A DNA stretch of 64,000 nt from Toxonevra muliebris (lineage: Eukaryota > Arthropoda > Insecta > Diptera > Pallopteridae), in NCBI GenBank assembly GCA_963691655.1, contig OY829329.1, positions 52,615,279 through 52,679,278 of the forward strand. The letters are read 5' to 3'. The first letter of the stretch is position 1. Every line of letters starts with the position of its first letter. Below the pieces are notes generated by a model, which worked only from the letters and a program-made list of their open reading frames with translations, was not told where the DNA came from and did no database searches. Position numbers and translations under genes: made by a program. Shown piece by piece: positions 39,154-52,212 of the stretch.

Positions 39154-42100
39154 CTATTCAGGCGAATCTACTTTATGATAATTGCCTAAGCTAGCTGCTT
39201 CACGGCCAATATTTGAAAGATTTTCACGTACAACTGACTCGGTCTCAAGTGGTTCCGGCTCGTGAAAATCTTTACGCATAGTCCACATATACTCGTTGTA
39301 GTCCTGCTTGACGGCTGTCGACGATGAAGCAACAACACGAAAACCCAAAATCTGCAAAAAAAAAAAAGTAAGGAAAAATCATTAAAGTTATATTAATATG
39401 GATATTTCTTTATATCAGTGTTGGTAGTAATATATTCATATCACAGTTCTTATAAATTAGGGTTCAACTGGGTTCAATAGATGATTGTAGTACTCAAACT
39501 TGCCGGATGAAAAAAATATCACTGAGTAAATCCGAATTTGGTCTTAGCAGCTTACGAGAATAGTTATCGTTTTGGTCTGGGACGTTGGATTTAGAACAAT
39601 TCCCAAAAGTTTCAACTGCAGATAGGTATCATGGCTACTCCTTCTACTGTAGAATTACAATTACTGCTTAAGCGTCATTTAGATTCACATCCCTCTTTTG
39701 TCAATGGATATTATTAATCTGACCAAATGTTTTTCTATTGTCTAGTCCTGCAGTCAGTCGGTATGGTTAAGTATATAGGGCTATGCCGGGCTTAGTGTCA
39801 AGGGAAAACACCTAAGTAATTGGCTTTTTTTTAATAGAAATACAGTATGAACATGCAATTTGAGGTGTATCTTGGTCCTGCCAGAATTTTTAAATCCTGC
39901 AGTATTCAGGAAGCCAAAAAACTCTTCTATGTTTATCTTCACATATAACATATTTAATAAATAAATAAATTTAATAAATGAATGCATTTATAATTAAACA
40001 TTACCTCAAGTGCTGATAATATTCGACAAGGATGCACCAGATAAACAATTGTTGATTCGTCACTATAACCGCCACATGAAAATTTATTTAATTGTTCAAT
40101 GTCATCCGCTAAAAAATGGCAAAACAGAAAAAAATACAATAATATTAGACTAAAATGTCAAAAACAAACAAAACAATAGCAAAAACTATTATGAATATTC
40201 ATGTCTACAGACTATTTAGAAACCAGAGCGACAACTTTGTGGCAACCCAACGAAAATAACGACAAAATTTAATTATAATCCAAGTCAAATTAGATAAGAA
40301 ATCATAATAAAAAAAACACGAGCGTTAAGATAAAAATTACAATAAAATAGCTGATTGGTGTGAGCGATGATGATGATGACATCAGTATCAGGGAAGATGG
40401 AGGACAGCGGTAGTGATAGAGGAAAAAGGAGAGAAAGTAATGTAAAAATAATTACCTCATCACAGGGATAATGAAAAATAAAAAGTTAATATCAAAGTTC
40501 ATGGAAATTTCATGAAAAGTAGTAATAAAAAAAGGAAGGACAATTTTGAAAAATAATAAACATAAAGAAGAGAAAAATGTTAGAGCGAAAATTTCAAAAT
40601 CAAGTAAATGTTGAAACAAAAAACAGAAACCGAATACAATACAAAGAGAAAAGCCACTAAGGTTCATTAATGCTAAAGGCTAAGAGCACGCCAATTTTCA
40701 CTTTCACGGCATAAGTTGAAATGCGAATGGGTGTGGATATGAAACGGGAGGAAATAGTGAGGAGTTGAAGTGGAAAATTTTCAAAATAAACACGAAATTA
40801 TATCTATGAGCTATAATATTTGAAAATGCGTCTTATTGAGCGTGTGTAAAAATTACGTGCATTTTAAGTGTAAACGTATGTAATTAATTTATTTCCCCCC
40901 AAAATATTATACACGGTCAATCTTATTTTAAATTTTGCAACAAGTGCATTACATAATTTATTTACAATACCTACATAAAAAATATACACAACTGAATTAA
41001 CACAAATTCACAGAGTAGCACACACGAATTTAGCAAATGCCCGTTTATTTGTTTTTTTTTCCTATTAAATTTTTAACACAATTGGATGATTGCCGTCGCC
41101 TATGTCCACTAAGATCCAAGTAACGTTTACAAACCGAATGAACTGAGAGGAAAAACAAAATAATAAAAACAACCAACTCCACAATTACTCATCCATGGTA
41201 TGCAGTTGTTGTGGTTGATGTCGTCACACTCGTCGCTCACTAGCTACTACTTCGTCATTATAGCAACAAATACGTTACAATTAAATTTTGTTTCCACTCT
41301 CTATATTTACTCTCTTTCTCTTTGTATGGGCTTAATACATATCTAACTGCAAAAGTATCTCTTTATATGGAGTATGCATGTGTGTATGTAGATATGTATT
41401 TTCGTGAATTAATCACGTACACTTTATGGAGTGGTCAGTTCTGTTTTGTATTTATTTTACTAAAACAAATATGCATGTTGTCATTTTTTTTATCATTTTT
41501 ATAAAAATCTGTTGATTTCTCTTTTAGTTGTGTATATTAAAACAGACTTTTTAGCTATTGTTTTTATACGCTTTATATAAATAATTTCACGCTTAAGTTA
41601 TCCTTAGTGTTGTTTTTGTTATACATACACAGGTTTGTAGGTGTTTTTTTTTTTTTAAATAATAACTGAATTTTAATTTCATACAAATGTTTTTTTTTCA
41701 TTTATACCATATATACTTAAGTGGATTGGCATATATAAAGTGGAGGGTTTCAGGTTTTTCATTCCTTCAACATTTTTGATTCAGGAACAACGCGATTTCA
41801 TTCACAAAATCTCTACCCTCCTTCCTTAAATCCGCTATTGCTTAAGATAAAATATTCCATACACTTTTCTACATTACATTTCGTCCTCATACACTGAAAA
41901 CGAATTTTGCGCGTTTTGAGGCTAAAATTTGCACTTATTTATATGCGACATTACCCGAAAACCATATAATAGTGCGGTATGGAAAAAAGTACATTCTCAC
42001 AGAAATGTGTATAATATTTTTAAATCTTTTTTCAAAAACCGTTGTAAAAGCCTAGGGATTATCAAATTTGTCAGATTTTGTTGCAGTGTTATTTTATTTT

Positions 42101-43279
42101 GAATACATATCTGTAGTCAAAAGCAGTAACCGCTTAAGTCTGAAAATCTCATTTCGAGTAAACACGGTTTGAAGTTAATGTGATTGGTTGCCATTCTATG
42201 TAAGCGAATATCTTTTTTTTTTATAACTTTTTTTTTTAAAAAACATAGAGTTTCGGGGGTTTGACGTACATGTGAATTGGAATAAGAAGAACACGATAGT
42301 ATTTATAACTCAATTGTTTTAAGTCAACTTAAGCGTTTATTGCTTTTGACCACAGATATGTATATAGTATTAATTTTTTTTAATGCCCTTTTTTTAAGGA
42401 AATCAAAAAAACTAAGGAAATCAAATTAAAATTCCACATGTAGGTATAAAAATATATGTGGAGATAAGAATGTATTGAAAAAAAATATGATAAGAATAAA
42501 AACAATATTGAAGGCATTTTCTTGGTAATGTATAGTAGAAAATTCGTTCCAGAATTGCAAATATGTACACATGATAAAGTCTCGCTATTTTCATATTAAT
42601 TTTTTCTTATCATTATTTACTTATGTTCTATAATAAATAATTATACATGTGGCATTTGTACGACACAAGTATTAGATAAAGCAAAAGTTTAAAATATGTG
42701 TTTAAGATAAAACAAAATGACAAGTTAAATTGTCAGTAATAATAATAATAATAATACGGTTATTCATCATTATTTGCAATAAACATTTCAATTCAATCTT
42801 GATGGTGGTATGTACGCTTAGGCACATACACTAACAACAATACAAAACAAGCAACAAGAGCTCAAGCTTATCGATCACATTTTCGTATATGGTTTGGTTG
42901 TAAGGTGTTAAAGGTGGGTGACACCAAAAAAGCAAATAAAATTATTATTTCAACACAAATGAAATATTTTATGAAAAATATTTAAAATTAAATATATACC
43001 TGCGTATATATAAATTTATAAAATTGAAAGTGAAATTTATTTTTATACAAATAAAAGTACAAACAAAAAATTAGTTAAACTTAAAGCCAAATTGAAATTT
43101 TGAATTGAGTTGCATGAGAGCGGTGCTAATGATAAATAGCTACAAAAGCAGAGTTAGGTAGATGTACGAGTATGAATCTTTTTATTATTATTTTTACCTT
43201 TTAATCCAGAGACCAGCACACGCCACGGATATTTGTGACTGTACGAAGCTAAATTACCGCGAATGATTATGTAGGGCAT
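39154..43279 (-). CDS. GFRP-like protein (GTP cyclohydrolase I feedback regulator family)
   Basis: Exons: 43279-43198, 40108-40005 and 39351-39154, with a 3.1-kb first intron; 127 residues. The start MPYIIIRGNL matches the MPYLLI-type opening of animal GFRP, followed by a family-like core: TIVYLVHPCRILSALEILGF at about residues 47-66, then a strand FRVVASSS and, at 84-91, MWTMRKDF, in place of the usual W-x-L-H-K-E end. About 38 extra residues follow (FHEPEPLETESVV...), absent from the short (about 84-residue) vertebrate protein. A cluster of Lys/His residues precedes the core. GFRP transmits Phe (activating) and tetrahydrobiopterin (inhibiting) signals in mammals; the same role here is an inference. 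It differs strongly from the GFRP-like gene just downstream, so the pair is not a recent duplication. Confidence 0.75.
40109..43197. other. Intron 1 of the 127-residue GFRP-like gene
   Basis: AT-rich non-coding DNA. A GATGATGATGA run lies at about 40367-40380 and an AATAATAATAAT run at about 42737-42755. No convincing transposon or ORF is seen. Confidence 0.45.
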
Positions 43280-46200
43280 TTGTGTGAAATTTATTTATAT
43301 TTTAATACTTAAAGACTTAAGTCAAATATTTTTAAACTAAATAAATGCACACCCTATTTTATTATCAATGTATATGTGTAGGTATTAGCCTCAGACGAAG
43401 GCGACTTTGACGAATAAATAAGCAAATCTCTTAACGTTTTCAAAATTGTCTTAGATCAAATAACGCGCTTTTAACAACAACACTGAAGCTTTCACAGCGA
43501 CTGACTGTAGTCAATTGTAAGCTGGTTTTTTAACATACATGCACGCCCGAGTACCAATAGTATTAGCTATTATTTCTGCTATTATAAAATTTTCTGATAT
43601 TTTTCTGTACATTGTGTGTATATGTATGTATGCATGGATATGGATATTATGGATTTGTCCAAGCGGCGCGTAATCACAATAACAAACAGCAACGGTAGCA
43701 GCAACAGCAACAGAAGTAATACGAGGTAGGTAGCAGTGTGTGGTGGAAGTGGCAGCATGTTCAAAGAAAATATGAAATTTTATTAGTGGTTAACTTCAAC
43801 TGCTTTATTATGCAGCTGTAGCAACAACAGCAATAGCAGTACGAGTAGTTGGCTCTTTTGAGCTTTTTTTTCAATTTGTGTTTGTATAGTTTTGTTTTCA
43901 TGCTGGCTTTTAGCTGTTGTTTTTGAATAATTAAGTGTAAGGTAGAATAAAACAGAAAAACTGAAATTAAAATAAGCTTTTTGGTATTTGTTATGCAAAA
44001 ATTAATTGTATTTGTTAGCTTCTTTTTCTTTCATTAAAATTAAGCAACTTAATTACCAAATATTAATCAATTTATTCATATTTTAATATTTTTTTAAGGG
44101 TGTATAATTTGCAAATTAGCAGATATTGTGAAAGTTTATAAAAAAATAAAGTTTTGGGTAAAACAATTTATTTAGGAATTAGTGATTCTAAATGAATTTT
44201 TTAGGGTATTACAATACGGGTCTTTAGTCTGTAATACAAGTTGTAATACCGAATTTACACAGACTCAGAAGATTATCAAGTAACAAAACCGAAACTTTTA
44301 CACAGAAAATTTTGTATAAAAGTTTTTTAATAACTTCTAAGGCTTTTAAAACATTTATGCTACTTAAGAAATAATGAAATCATTTCCACGTTGAATTTGG
44401 AACAGTCAAATTGATTTTTGAAAGCATTAATTTGAATTTAGAATGTTTAAATTAATTACAGAAAGCATCATTTTGAATTCAGAATAATAAAAGGATTTAA
44501 GAAAGTATGTATCAATTTCTATTCAGAAATATGTAGAATAGTCAAATGAATTCAGAAAGCCTTAATATGAATTTAGAAATCTTTAAATTAATCAGTTCCA
44601 AAACTTTTTTGAAATTATGCTAACAAGTTCAGAGTTATCAACAGCGGCTGGAAGCTTTTTAGTAATAAAGTTTCAGAAGCCTGATAGACTTTCAAACTTG
44701 GATATTGGATATTTAATTGATCTACGTTCACTTGGTTAAGGTAGAATAGCAGATCGGCCAGTCTAATACAAGATATTTTGTCTAGATACTGTTTTAACAT
44801 TACTTTTGAATTATTAAATAAGAATGACATATCCGCCGGCTTGACACTGGATATTTCTTTCAGATTGTGCTTCAAAATCACTTTGTATTAATGAATAAAA
44901 ATAGCACATATCCCGCTCTGGCACTGAATATTTTATTTAGATCCTGTTTCAGAGCAACAATATTGTGTTAAGGAAGAAAGAAAGCCTAGACATTGAATAT
45001 TTTTCTAAATTTAGTTTGACTCTGGACAATTCTATTGGAGCTCAGTTATTCAAAGTGGAACCCACGACATTATTCTTTTAAAATTGATCCTGATTAGTTT
45101 AAAAGTTCTAAACTAATTATTGCTACGAGAAAATCTGTTGAATATGCTAGAATTGTGTACAAAAATTTACCATACTAATTGCATGTCATAAAATGAACTT
45201 TATCTGCAAAAAGCAATCGATACTAGCATGGGAATTCCCATTCATTTAAATACTGTATACAACAGTGAACGAACTGCTGGCCGTGCTAATAATTGCGGTG
45301 TTGAAGGTGGTTGCTTTCAATATCACTTACTCTCCCCATTTACTTCAGTAATAACCAGTTGCATGTGAACTTATACAATGAAGTCATACAATATTTTTCG
45401 CTTCCACCTTCTCAATGTACAATATAAATTCAAAATAAATTTGTTAACGTTTGGTGTTTGGGGTGTTGTCCGTATCGAAGTGATATATACAAAATGAAAA
45501 GAAATGCCTATGAGTAATAAAACATTTCCGTGCTAGTCGCAAATAACCGCAGGTAAAAGATGTAGTTGTTTGTGTGACATGGACATCGATGAATGGCAGG
45601 GGCCGCCATCCAAGCGCACCTCATTTTTGAAATTTACCAACACACACCCACGCAAGCACTGGAGAATTGATTCGTTGTGTGCATGTTATGGACATTTTAA
45701 GAAATTCGAGTGCTTTTTGTTTTTCTCTTAACACTTTTTTGTACCATCAATTTACCGAATCGAGTAGCAAAATAAAAAGATAACATCGTAGAAAAAGCAG
45801 AAAAAAATAAAAAACAATGAGGTCAGTGTATACAGTTTTGGAAAATTTGCAGATGAAAATCAAGTTTTACTAACCTTTTGAAAACAGGCTATTGATGTGA
45901 ATGTCAACTTTTTGTTTTTGCGCTGCTACTGTTTAATATTTTCAATATAATTGCAAAATTTTCAATATAATTTAATTAACTTTATTAATTTATGTATATT
46001 TTTTTAATTAACGCTCGCGAAAATGATTCACTTCGACTGTGCAAATTTTTTTTGTCAAATGTCAGAATGGGAACAAAAGGTAAAGTGTAAATATAGAGTT
46101 GTATTTGCGAAGGCAGGCAGAGCTTTCGAGAGTTACTGAGAAGTACTAAAACCTAAGTTGCAAAACAAGGTATTAAAAAAAAATTTTTAGTGGATAAAAA

Positions 46201-47477
46201 ATATCATATATCCTGAATACTAGAAATCTTTGTTTGCTAATCGAATTGTTATTGTCTCTTTCCCTTGCATAATTTATTTTAAAATAACTGCATAATAAGG
46301 CATTTTAAAATCATGATACTTTTGGGGCAACATTAGTAATTCTGTAACCGCAGGATCATTCAAAATTTTTTTCTACAAAATTTGAGCTACTATTGATTCC
46401 GATCGAGTTGGTGCTTCATAGGAAAATTTTTAGCTTTTACTAGGATTTTTATTTGTGAAATATCATTAAATTAATTTCTGTTTAACAAAAGGAAAATTTG
46501 ACAATTCAATGAGAACGTGTCTTTAACATATCATTGAATCTAGTGGCTCTAGGCTGAAGCCTTGGAGGTCAAGAAAACATTTTCGCTGAAAAGCTGGCAT
46601 GATAGAAGATATCGTTCTTAATTTCGTATTGCTCTGGTTTAGTTGCTTAGAAAAACTTAAATTTTTGTGTGCTATTTTAAGTAGAAAACATAGTTTAAAA
46701 GCCATTTGGGATATTGTCTCCATGTTTCTGCACGAATTTAGCTCCCTACGGATGCAAACAATCAATAAACAAATGTTGAGGAATATAACCTAGGGCCGTA
46801 CAATGAATTGTGGTCTGATGGACACTTTAAAGCAAATCTACTTAATCCCAAAACCATAATGAACGTAAATTTTACGTATATGGGGAATGGCTCGATATAA
46901 AACGCGTAGTCGATCTACTGCTTGAAGATTTATACGGATATAGGTATACTAACAGAACACTATTACTGGTGCAAACGACTTCTGTCGCAAAGTTGTGTTG
47001 ACGTCGATCCGCTATATGCCATATCTACACATCCAATGGTGGTAACAGAAAATATATTTTCGACAGTCCAGTAAATCTTGTACAAACCATAGTTTTTAGA
47101 CTACTGACTTTTATTTCAAGATCCGAATGGAAAAAATTATAATTGTATGTAAGCCTAAGTATTCGCAACCTGGTTATAGGTTTCAACACGATTCTTTCTT
47201 CACTTATGAGGTTGTTTCTGACATCAAATATCCCTGAATGAAATTAATAAAAGTCTTAATTAAATTCTGATTTTTTAATTAGTAGGAAGCTGTTTTGTTG
47301 CACAATTCTCTACTACTATTCCATACACATAATTCTTCTTCTTTCGTTATCATCTTTCCATTCACAATAATACATAACCAACAACAAATTGTCACGAAAA
47401 GAATTTACAGCTGTGTATGTGAAAGAAAAAAAATAAGTTTTGCGAAATTTTACAATATTTTTAGAAAATAAAAATTG
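43280..47477. other. Intergenic region between the GFRP-like gene and Vps53
   Basis: CAA/CAG-type trinucleotide runs lie at 43678-43720 and 43815-43845, possibly in 5' UTR of the GFRP-like gene; poly-leucine ORFs there are shadows of these runs. At about 45578-45730 a short plus-strand ATG frame (MDIDEWQGPPSKR...) of about 50 codons has more even base composition than its surroundings but no recognisable domain; it could be an old exon or UTR. The rest is AT-rich and featureless. Confidence 0.4.
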
Positions 47478-50400
47478 ATGAAAATGAGTGCCGATGGCTT
47501 GGAAGTACAAATGGATGCAGGCGGAGGCTATGATGAAAGTGGAAGAACATTAACCAATAATAAAATTCACTTTACCAAAGAAGTAAAAAGCGCAATTGAC
47601 AAGGTGAGGCTACCAAAATCAACAACAAACCAAACTTATTAACACGTAAACTTTGCTGAACCACTCCCATTTCTTAATTTTACTTCAATTAGGTGCTCAA
47701 AACCGATGATCCCATGGATTCGCCAGATTTCAATACCGTCGAATATATAAATCAATTATTTCCCAATGAACAATCACTGGTGGGCATCGATGAAACAATA
47801 CAACGTATGCAATGTGAAGTAACGCTAATTGATGACAATATACGCTCAGTAGTGCGCGGGCAGACAAACACCGGTCAGGATGGGCAAATGGCATTAAGTG
47901 AAGCGCAGAAAGTGATAAGCACACTGTACTCACATATAATTGATGTGAAAACACGCGCTGAACGCACTGAGGAAATGGTCAAAGAGATTACGCGTGATAT
48001 TAAGCAGCTGGATTGTGCCAAGCGTAATCTTACTTCAGCAATAACAACTCTCAATCATTTGCATATGTTAGTGGGAGGTATTGAAAGTTTAAATAAATTG
48101 ATAGAAAAGCGTTTATACGGGGAAATATTAAATCCACTGCAAGCGATCACTGAAGTCAATCAACATTTTCAACAATATTCAGATATTGAAGAAATTAAGG
48201 TAAGGAAAAAGGAAGAGGATGTAATGTATATATAATAATATAACCTTAAATTTAAAGAATCTCTCACAAAGCGTTGATAAAATACAAGTAACTCTAGCTA
48301 AACAAATCACCGAAGATTTCAAGGAAGCCTTTTCAAACAAGTCTAGTGCATCAAGTGGAGCAAATGCGCGACTACGTTTGAATTTAAATCAATTGACGGA
48401 TGCTTGCAAAGTGATTTCAGTGTTGGATCCAAAGGTTAAAAAAGAATTACTAAAATGGTTTATAGGTAAGACAATAGAAACTTGTTATTATAATTGCATA
48501 ACCCTAATGAAATTCTTTCTCCATTTCAGCACAACAACTTGAAGAGTACTTGCATTTATTTCACGAAAATCAAGATATCGCATGGTTGGATAAAATTGAC
48601 AAACGTTATGCATGGCTTAAACGTCATTTACTCGATTTCGAAGATAAATTTGGTGCAGTTTTCCCGCTCGATTGGGAAGTAAGCGAGCGTATTACCGTAG
48701 AATTTTGTCGCTTATCACGCGAACAACTCTCACAGATAATGGCAAAACGTAGCAATGAAATTGATGTGCGTCTTTTACTTTTTGCTATTAATAAAACGCA
48801 AGCATTCGAACAATTGCTCTCAAAACGGTTTACAGGCAATACTTTAGGCGTTGCTGTTACAGCTACTACCACGGCATCGAACACAACTTCTAGTGATAAA
48901 TTATCAGCCACCTCGCTGGTGCCGCTGCAGCAGCAAGATATCAGCTTAGATGCAAACACTGTGCTACCACCTAGTGCTATTGGTGTGTTTCACGATCAAA
49001 TTGGTAGTTGTTTTAAAGCACACTTGGGCATCTATATCAAAAGTATTGATCGTAATTTAGCTGAGCTTATGGAGAAATTTGTTGAAATGGTAAAAGAACC
49101 TTTCAAAGTGGCTGAATCTAAGACGACTGTGTATCCAAGGTAATTTTTAAGAAGGAAAATTTATAATTCTTGCTTAATATTTTTTATTTAATTACAGCTC
49201 CGCTGATTTATTTGTTTTCTATAAAAAATGCATGGTGCAATGCAATCAATTGAGTAATGAACAACCTATGTACGATTTAGCAATGGTATTTAAGAAGTAC
49301 TTACGGGAATATGCTAGCAAGGTATTGGAATTTAGCATACCCAAGCTTTTAAGTACAACTGCTTCTATTGGTAAGAAAAATTACTAACTATTTAAAACTA
49401 TTAATCAAACTGATATAAACTGGTAAATGCTTCGTAAACTCGTAAAGTGTGTAAACTTGTTAAAATATATATGAAATTTGACAGTAAGTTTATGTGATTA
49501 TACAGTTTACAACTTTTACGAGGAATTTATGAGTTTATGTGAATCCGACTATTATGTTATTGTAGCTGAAAATATAAAACTTAAAAACATTCATCTCCGA
49601 TAAAGCATTATAATAGTATCAAGCAGGAATGTAGCAAACTGTTTAATATGACAAAAAAATTAAGTCAAACTAATGCTATTTTTAACTTAACCTAGCTATG
49701 TGTTACTTCAAAATTTAGTATTCCCCGTTTGGAAGTAAAACAAACCGGTATTCCAAAATTATGAAATAAAGTCGTCTTCCTAAGGGAGAGAAGGCTTCTC
49801 ATAACAAAGCATCCTTGAATAAACTTGGTTATATATAGTAAATATAATCCATTTTGGCCTAAATGTATGTTGCTGATGGAAAACCCCCTGATCTAGTTTA
49901 ACAGCTCTCACTCACTTTTGATCTCATTATTGCAATCTGTAATTGAATATATCGTGTATTTTGCTCTCATTGCTATTCTCTTTCTTTTTTTTTAGAATCC
50001 CGGTATGCCCAACATTTATGTATGCAATTTGTGCGATTGCGTTGGGTACGCATTCGATCTGCCGTGTAAAAGTACATAAGCTCCAAATGTGTACATGTGA
50101 AAAGCACAAAAGCAGTTTTCGCTCGCGAGCTCAAGTGTTGGGCATACCTGTTGTAATCATTACGATTCGTACTTGACGACACGTGCATACGTAAGTCGTG
50201 TATACAGTAAATCAGCTTTTACACACACCGATTTCTGCCCGATTTTTTGTTTGTAAGCGACGGAGGGAAGAGGAACCAACGATTTTACTACGATTTTTGT
50301 TGTTTGTATTTTTGACAAGTTTTGCCTCTCATGCAAATACAAAATCGGTTAGTCGAAATCGTTGTGTATAAAATCTGTAACCAATTGAACAAGAATATGT

Positions 50401-52212
50401 GTAAAAATCGGTCACAAATCAGTGTGTCTAAAAGCAGATTTATTATTGTAACTCTCGATCTGTTTTGATTTCATCATTATGACCCAAAAATGATGGTATT
50501 GTGTATTTGGCTTGTTTTCGTTACTCTTTGCTTGCTTTTGATCTTTTCGTTACCTTATCTCTGATAATGCATCATTACGACCAGCGCTCACATTAATCAT
50601 GTGCGTTGTTCTTAGTGTTGCAGTCGATCATTTTTGCTGTCAACATCAAGGCTTCTGTCGATGACATCATATATTTTGCTCTCATAGTTGCGCTCATATT
50701 GCCTCAAAGATTGAATTTCCTTCTCTCTGTGCTTTTAACGAAAATAAAATAAAAATCTCTCAAAACCCGCGTTGCTCTCTCAACGTCTATCTTGTGCTTG
50801 CTTCCTTTTTATTGCATCCCGCCAGAACAAAAAAGTTTGTTCCTTCCTCTAAAATGCATATTCTTTATATATTATGTAGTCCTCTCTTTAATTGTACTAA
50901 ACTTTTCTCTTTTTATATAGGGAAAAGTATGTCTCTACTGACGCGTGATATGCAGAATCTCTCAACGGCTGCTGGACAAGTTTTTCACAACTTTCTCAAA
51001 GAAGGTGATACCCAACGTTTCTCGAGAGATGATCTTATACGAATTTGCTGTGTGCTTACAACCGCCGAATATTGTTTGGAAACCGTACAACAACTGGAAG
51101 ACAAATTGAAGGAAAAGGTGACACAAGCTTTTGTGCAAAAAATTGATATGTCCGAGGAAAAGGATGTATTCCATCGGTAATTAAAATTCACCTGTAAAAC
51201 CTATGAATCATATTAAATTCACTTCCAACTTATTTACAGCATAATCTCCAACTGCATTCAATTACTAGTGCAAGATCTCGAAGCGGGTTGTGAACCTTCA
51301 CTGCAAGCAATGTCTAAAGTGCAATGGCAAAGTATTAGCAACGTAGGCGATCAAAGTTCATTCATTAGCAGTATGTGTGGCAATTTCAAACACACCGTAC
51401 CCGTCATACGCGATAATCTATCCACGTCACGCAAATATTTTACACAATTTTGTCATAAATTTGTGAATGCATTCATTCCAAAATTCATCAATGTACTCTA
51501 TAAATGCAAGTTAACACTCTCTGATGGTTCGAATAATGTGCTGGGTTGTGAACAATTACTGCTAGATACGCATAGTTTGAAGACCGCCTTGCTTGATTTA
51601 CCCTCAATTGGTTCGAGTGTAAATCGTAAAGCTCCGACTAGTTTTACAAAAGTTGTGGTCAAGGATATGACGCGAGCAGAAATGATTATTAAAGTTGTGA
51701 TGACACCAGTGCAACCACCTGCACATTTTACCCAGCAAGTGCTTAAGCTATTGCCTGATATTACTATAGCAGAGTATCAGAAGATACTTGATATGAAAGC
51801 GGTAAAACGCGTCGATCAATTGCAACTGATTGATTTATTTAAACACACGGCGTCTACGGCAGCGGTTGCTGGCCTTACACTAGCAGAACCCCAGGAAGAA
51901 ACAGAACATACTGACGGTAGCACAAATCCTTTACAATTGAGTTCCAACCTGGAGACTTCATCTCTTAATCAAGTCATAGAAACTGTAGATGGCGCTGGAG
52001 CTACAACTACTATTACACAGTCTTCTGCTGGCACTGCATCTGTATCGGCAGCACCCACTGCTGCCACTCCCAAGCGTGCCTTTATTTTTAGCGTTGGTAG
52101 TTTCACTGGCAGCGGTACTAGCGCTGATAAAAATGCTGATGGTTCATCGAATTCTAGTGGTCGCACAAGTATACGAAAATTGGAAAGCCTATTAAAGAAA
52201 CGTCTGCCATAA
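47478..52212 (+). CDS. Vps53: Vps53, subunit of GARP/EARP vesicle-tethering complexes
   Basis: Vps53 is a core subunit of GARP (with Vps51, Vps52, Vps54) and EARP, tethering endosome-derived vesicles at the trans-Golgi or recycling endosomes. Exons: 47478-47603, 47693-48199, 48258-48465, 48530-49139, 49198-49370, 50921-51176 and 51240-52212, all frame-consistent, giving 950 residues. Hallmarks: [17 protein letters not shown] and [13 protein letters not shown] (about residues 50-100), the coiled-coil [36 protein letters not shown], then [20 protein letters not shown] and [39 protein letters not shown]. Two low-complexity inserts are notable: Thr/Ser/Gln-rich about residues 380-435, and a large Ser/Thr/Ala-rich stretch before the conserved KKRLP C-terminus. 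The start is the first ATG of MKMSADGL; the second Met could also serve. AATAAA at 52420. Confidence 0.97.
50002..50149. mobile_element. Small MITE in Vps53 intron 5
   Basis: GGTATGCCCAACA at the left and the inverse of TGTTGGGCATACC at the right are exact; total 148 bp. Flanking and internal palindromic patches (CGCTCGCGAG) are present. No coding sequence. Confidence 0.6.
50209..50443. mobile_element. Second MITE in Vps53 intron 5
   Basis: The left edge AAATCAGCTTTTACACACAC and the inverse of the right edge (AAATCTGCTTTTAGACACAC) match over 26 bp with three differences. Total 235 bp. Interior has GATTTT/AAAATC-type repeats. It lies 59 bp downstream of the previous element. Confidence 0.65.

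Noticed and set aside
43582..43998. Poly-leucine minus-strand ORFs
   Set aside because: They are translations of CAA/CAG trinucleotide runs.
45578..45730. Short plus-strand gene (MDIDEWQGPP...)
   Set aside because: About 50 codons with no splice structure or known domain; mentioned only in the intergenic note.
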